Below, piece after piece: positions 63,928 through 64,000 of a stretch of DNA of 64,000 nt. The stretch covers positions 62,001 through 126,000 of the forward strand of contig NC_033565.1 of NCBI RefSeq assembly GCF_001680005.1, read 5' to 3'. Position numbers and translations under genes: made by a program. This stretch comes from Plasmodium coatneyi. Taxonomy: Eukaryota; Apicomplexa; Aconoidasida; Haemosporida; Plasmodiidae. The notes below the pieces were generated by a model. It did not search any database and was not told where the DNA came from. It saw only the letters and a program-made list of their open reading frames with translations. Numbering within the stretch: position 1 is the first letter of the stretch; every line of letters starts with the position of its first letter.

Positions 63928-64000
63928 CTAAAAATGTAGAATTCATAGGGGGATACATTCCAATGTACACATATATATACATATACATGTCTATATATGT

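Overview
The window looks like nuclear DNA of a simian malaria parasite of the Plasmodium knowlesi / P. coatneyi clade, most likely P. knowlesi. It is AT-rich and full of low-complexity tracts, with short introns and GT..AG junctions of phase 0 or 1. Nearly every gene belongs to one of two variant-antigen families. SICAvar genes encode schizont-infected cell agglutination antigens. KIR genes encode the knowlesi members of the PIR superfamily. Telomere-like GGGTTYA heptads lie inside the chromosome, and one KIR carries a CD99-like stalk; both are reported traits of P. knowlesi. I see no rRNA, tRNA, transposon or CRISPR array.

Layout. There are five SICAvar loci, all on the + strand: the 3' exon only at 37-561, and four complete models at 4607-8352, 31899-36696, 39894-43080 and 53196-58778. 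KIR genes with an intact exon 2 lie at 9324-10716(-), 14718-16142(+), 19669-21173(-), 22186-23725(-, first exon unresolved), 26766-28289(-), 44142-46202(-), 50349-51550(+), 59481-60870(-) and 62724-63927(-, runs off the right edge). KIR relics lie at 1473-1748, 18739-19202, 37390-37653, 47677-48612 and 48775-49085. Two other genes encode putative exported two-TM proteins: 16834-17727(-), complete, and 25610-26128(-), which lacks its first exon. About a third of the window is minisatellite, purine tract or degenerate heptad DNA, much of it inside introns.

Organisation. Each of the five SICAvar genes is followed, 0.7-1.1 kb downstream, by a KIR cytoplasmic exon on the opposite strand (tail to tail). 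A conserved 3' flank separates them: an AT-rich block, then a purine tract. In two of the five modules only the KIR cytoplasmic exon remains, with minisatellite where the ectodomain exon should be. All exon models come from reading splice signals, phase and family similarity; none has transcript support.

Function. Both products are expected on the infected red cell: an extracellular variable part, one TM helix, and a short cytoplasmic tail encoded mostly by a separate last exon. The most notable observations are the CD99-like stalk of the KIR at 22186-23725, a YxxPhi motif as the last four residues of most KIR tails, a shared +1-frame stop in SICAvar terminal repeats, and minisatellites at gene breakpoints.
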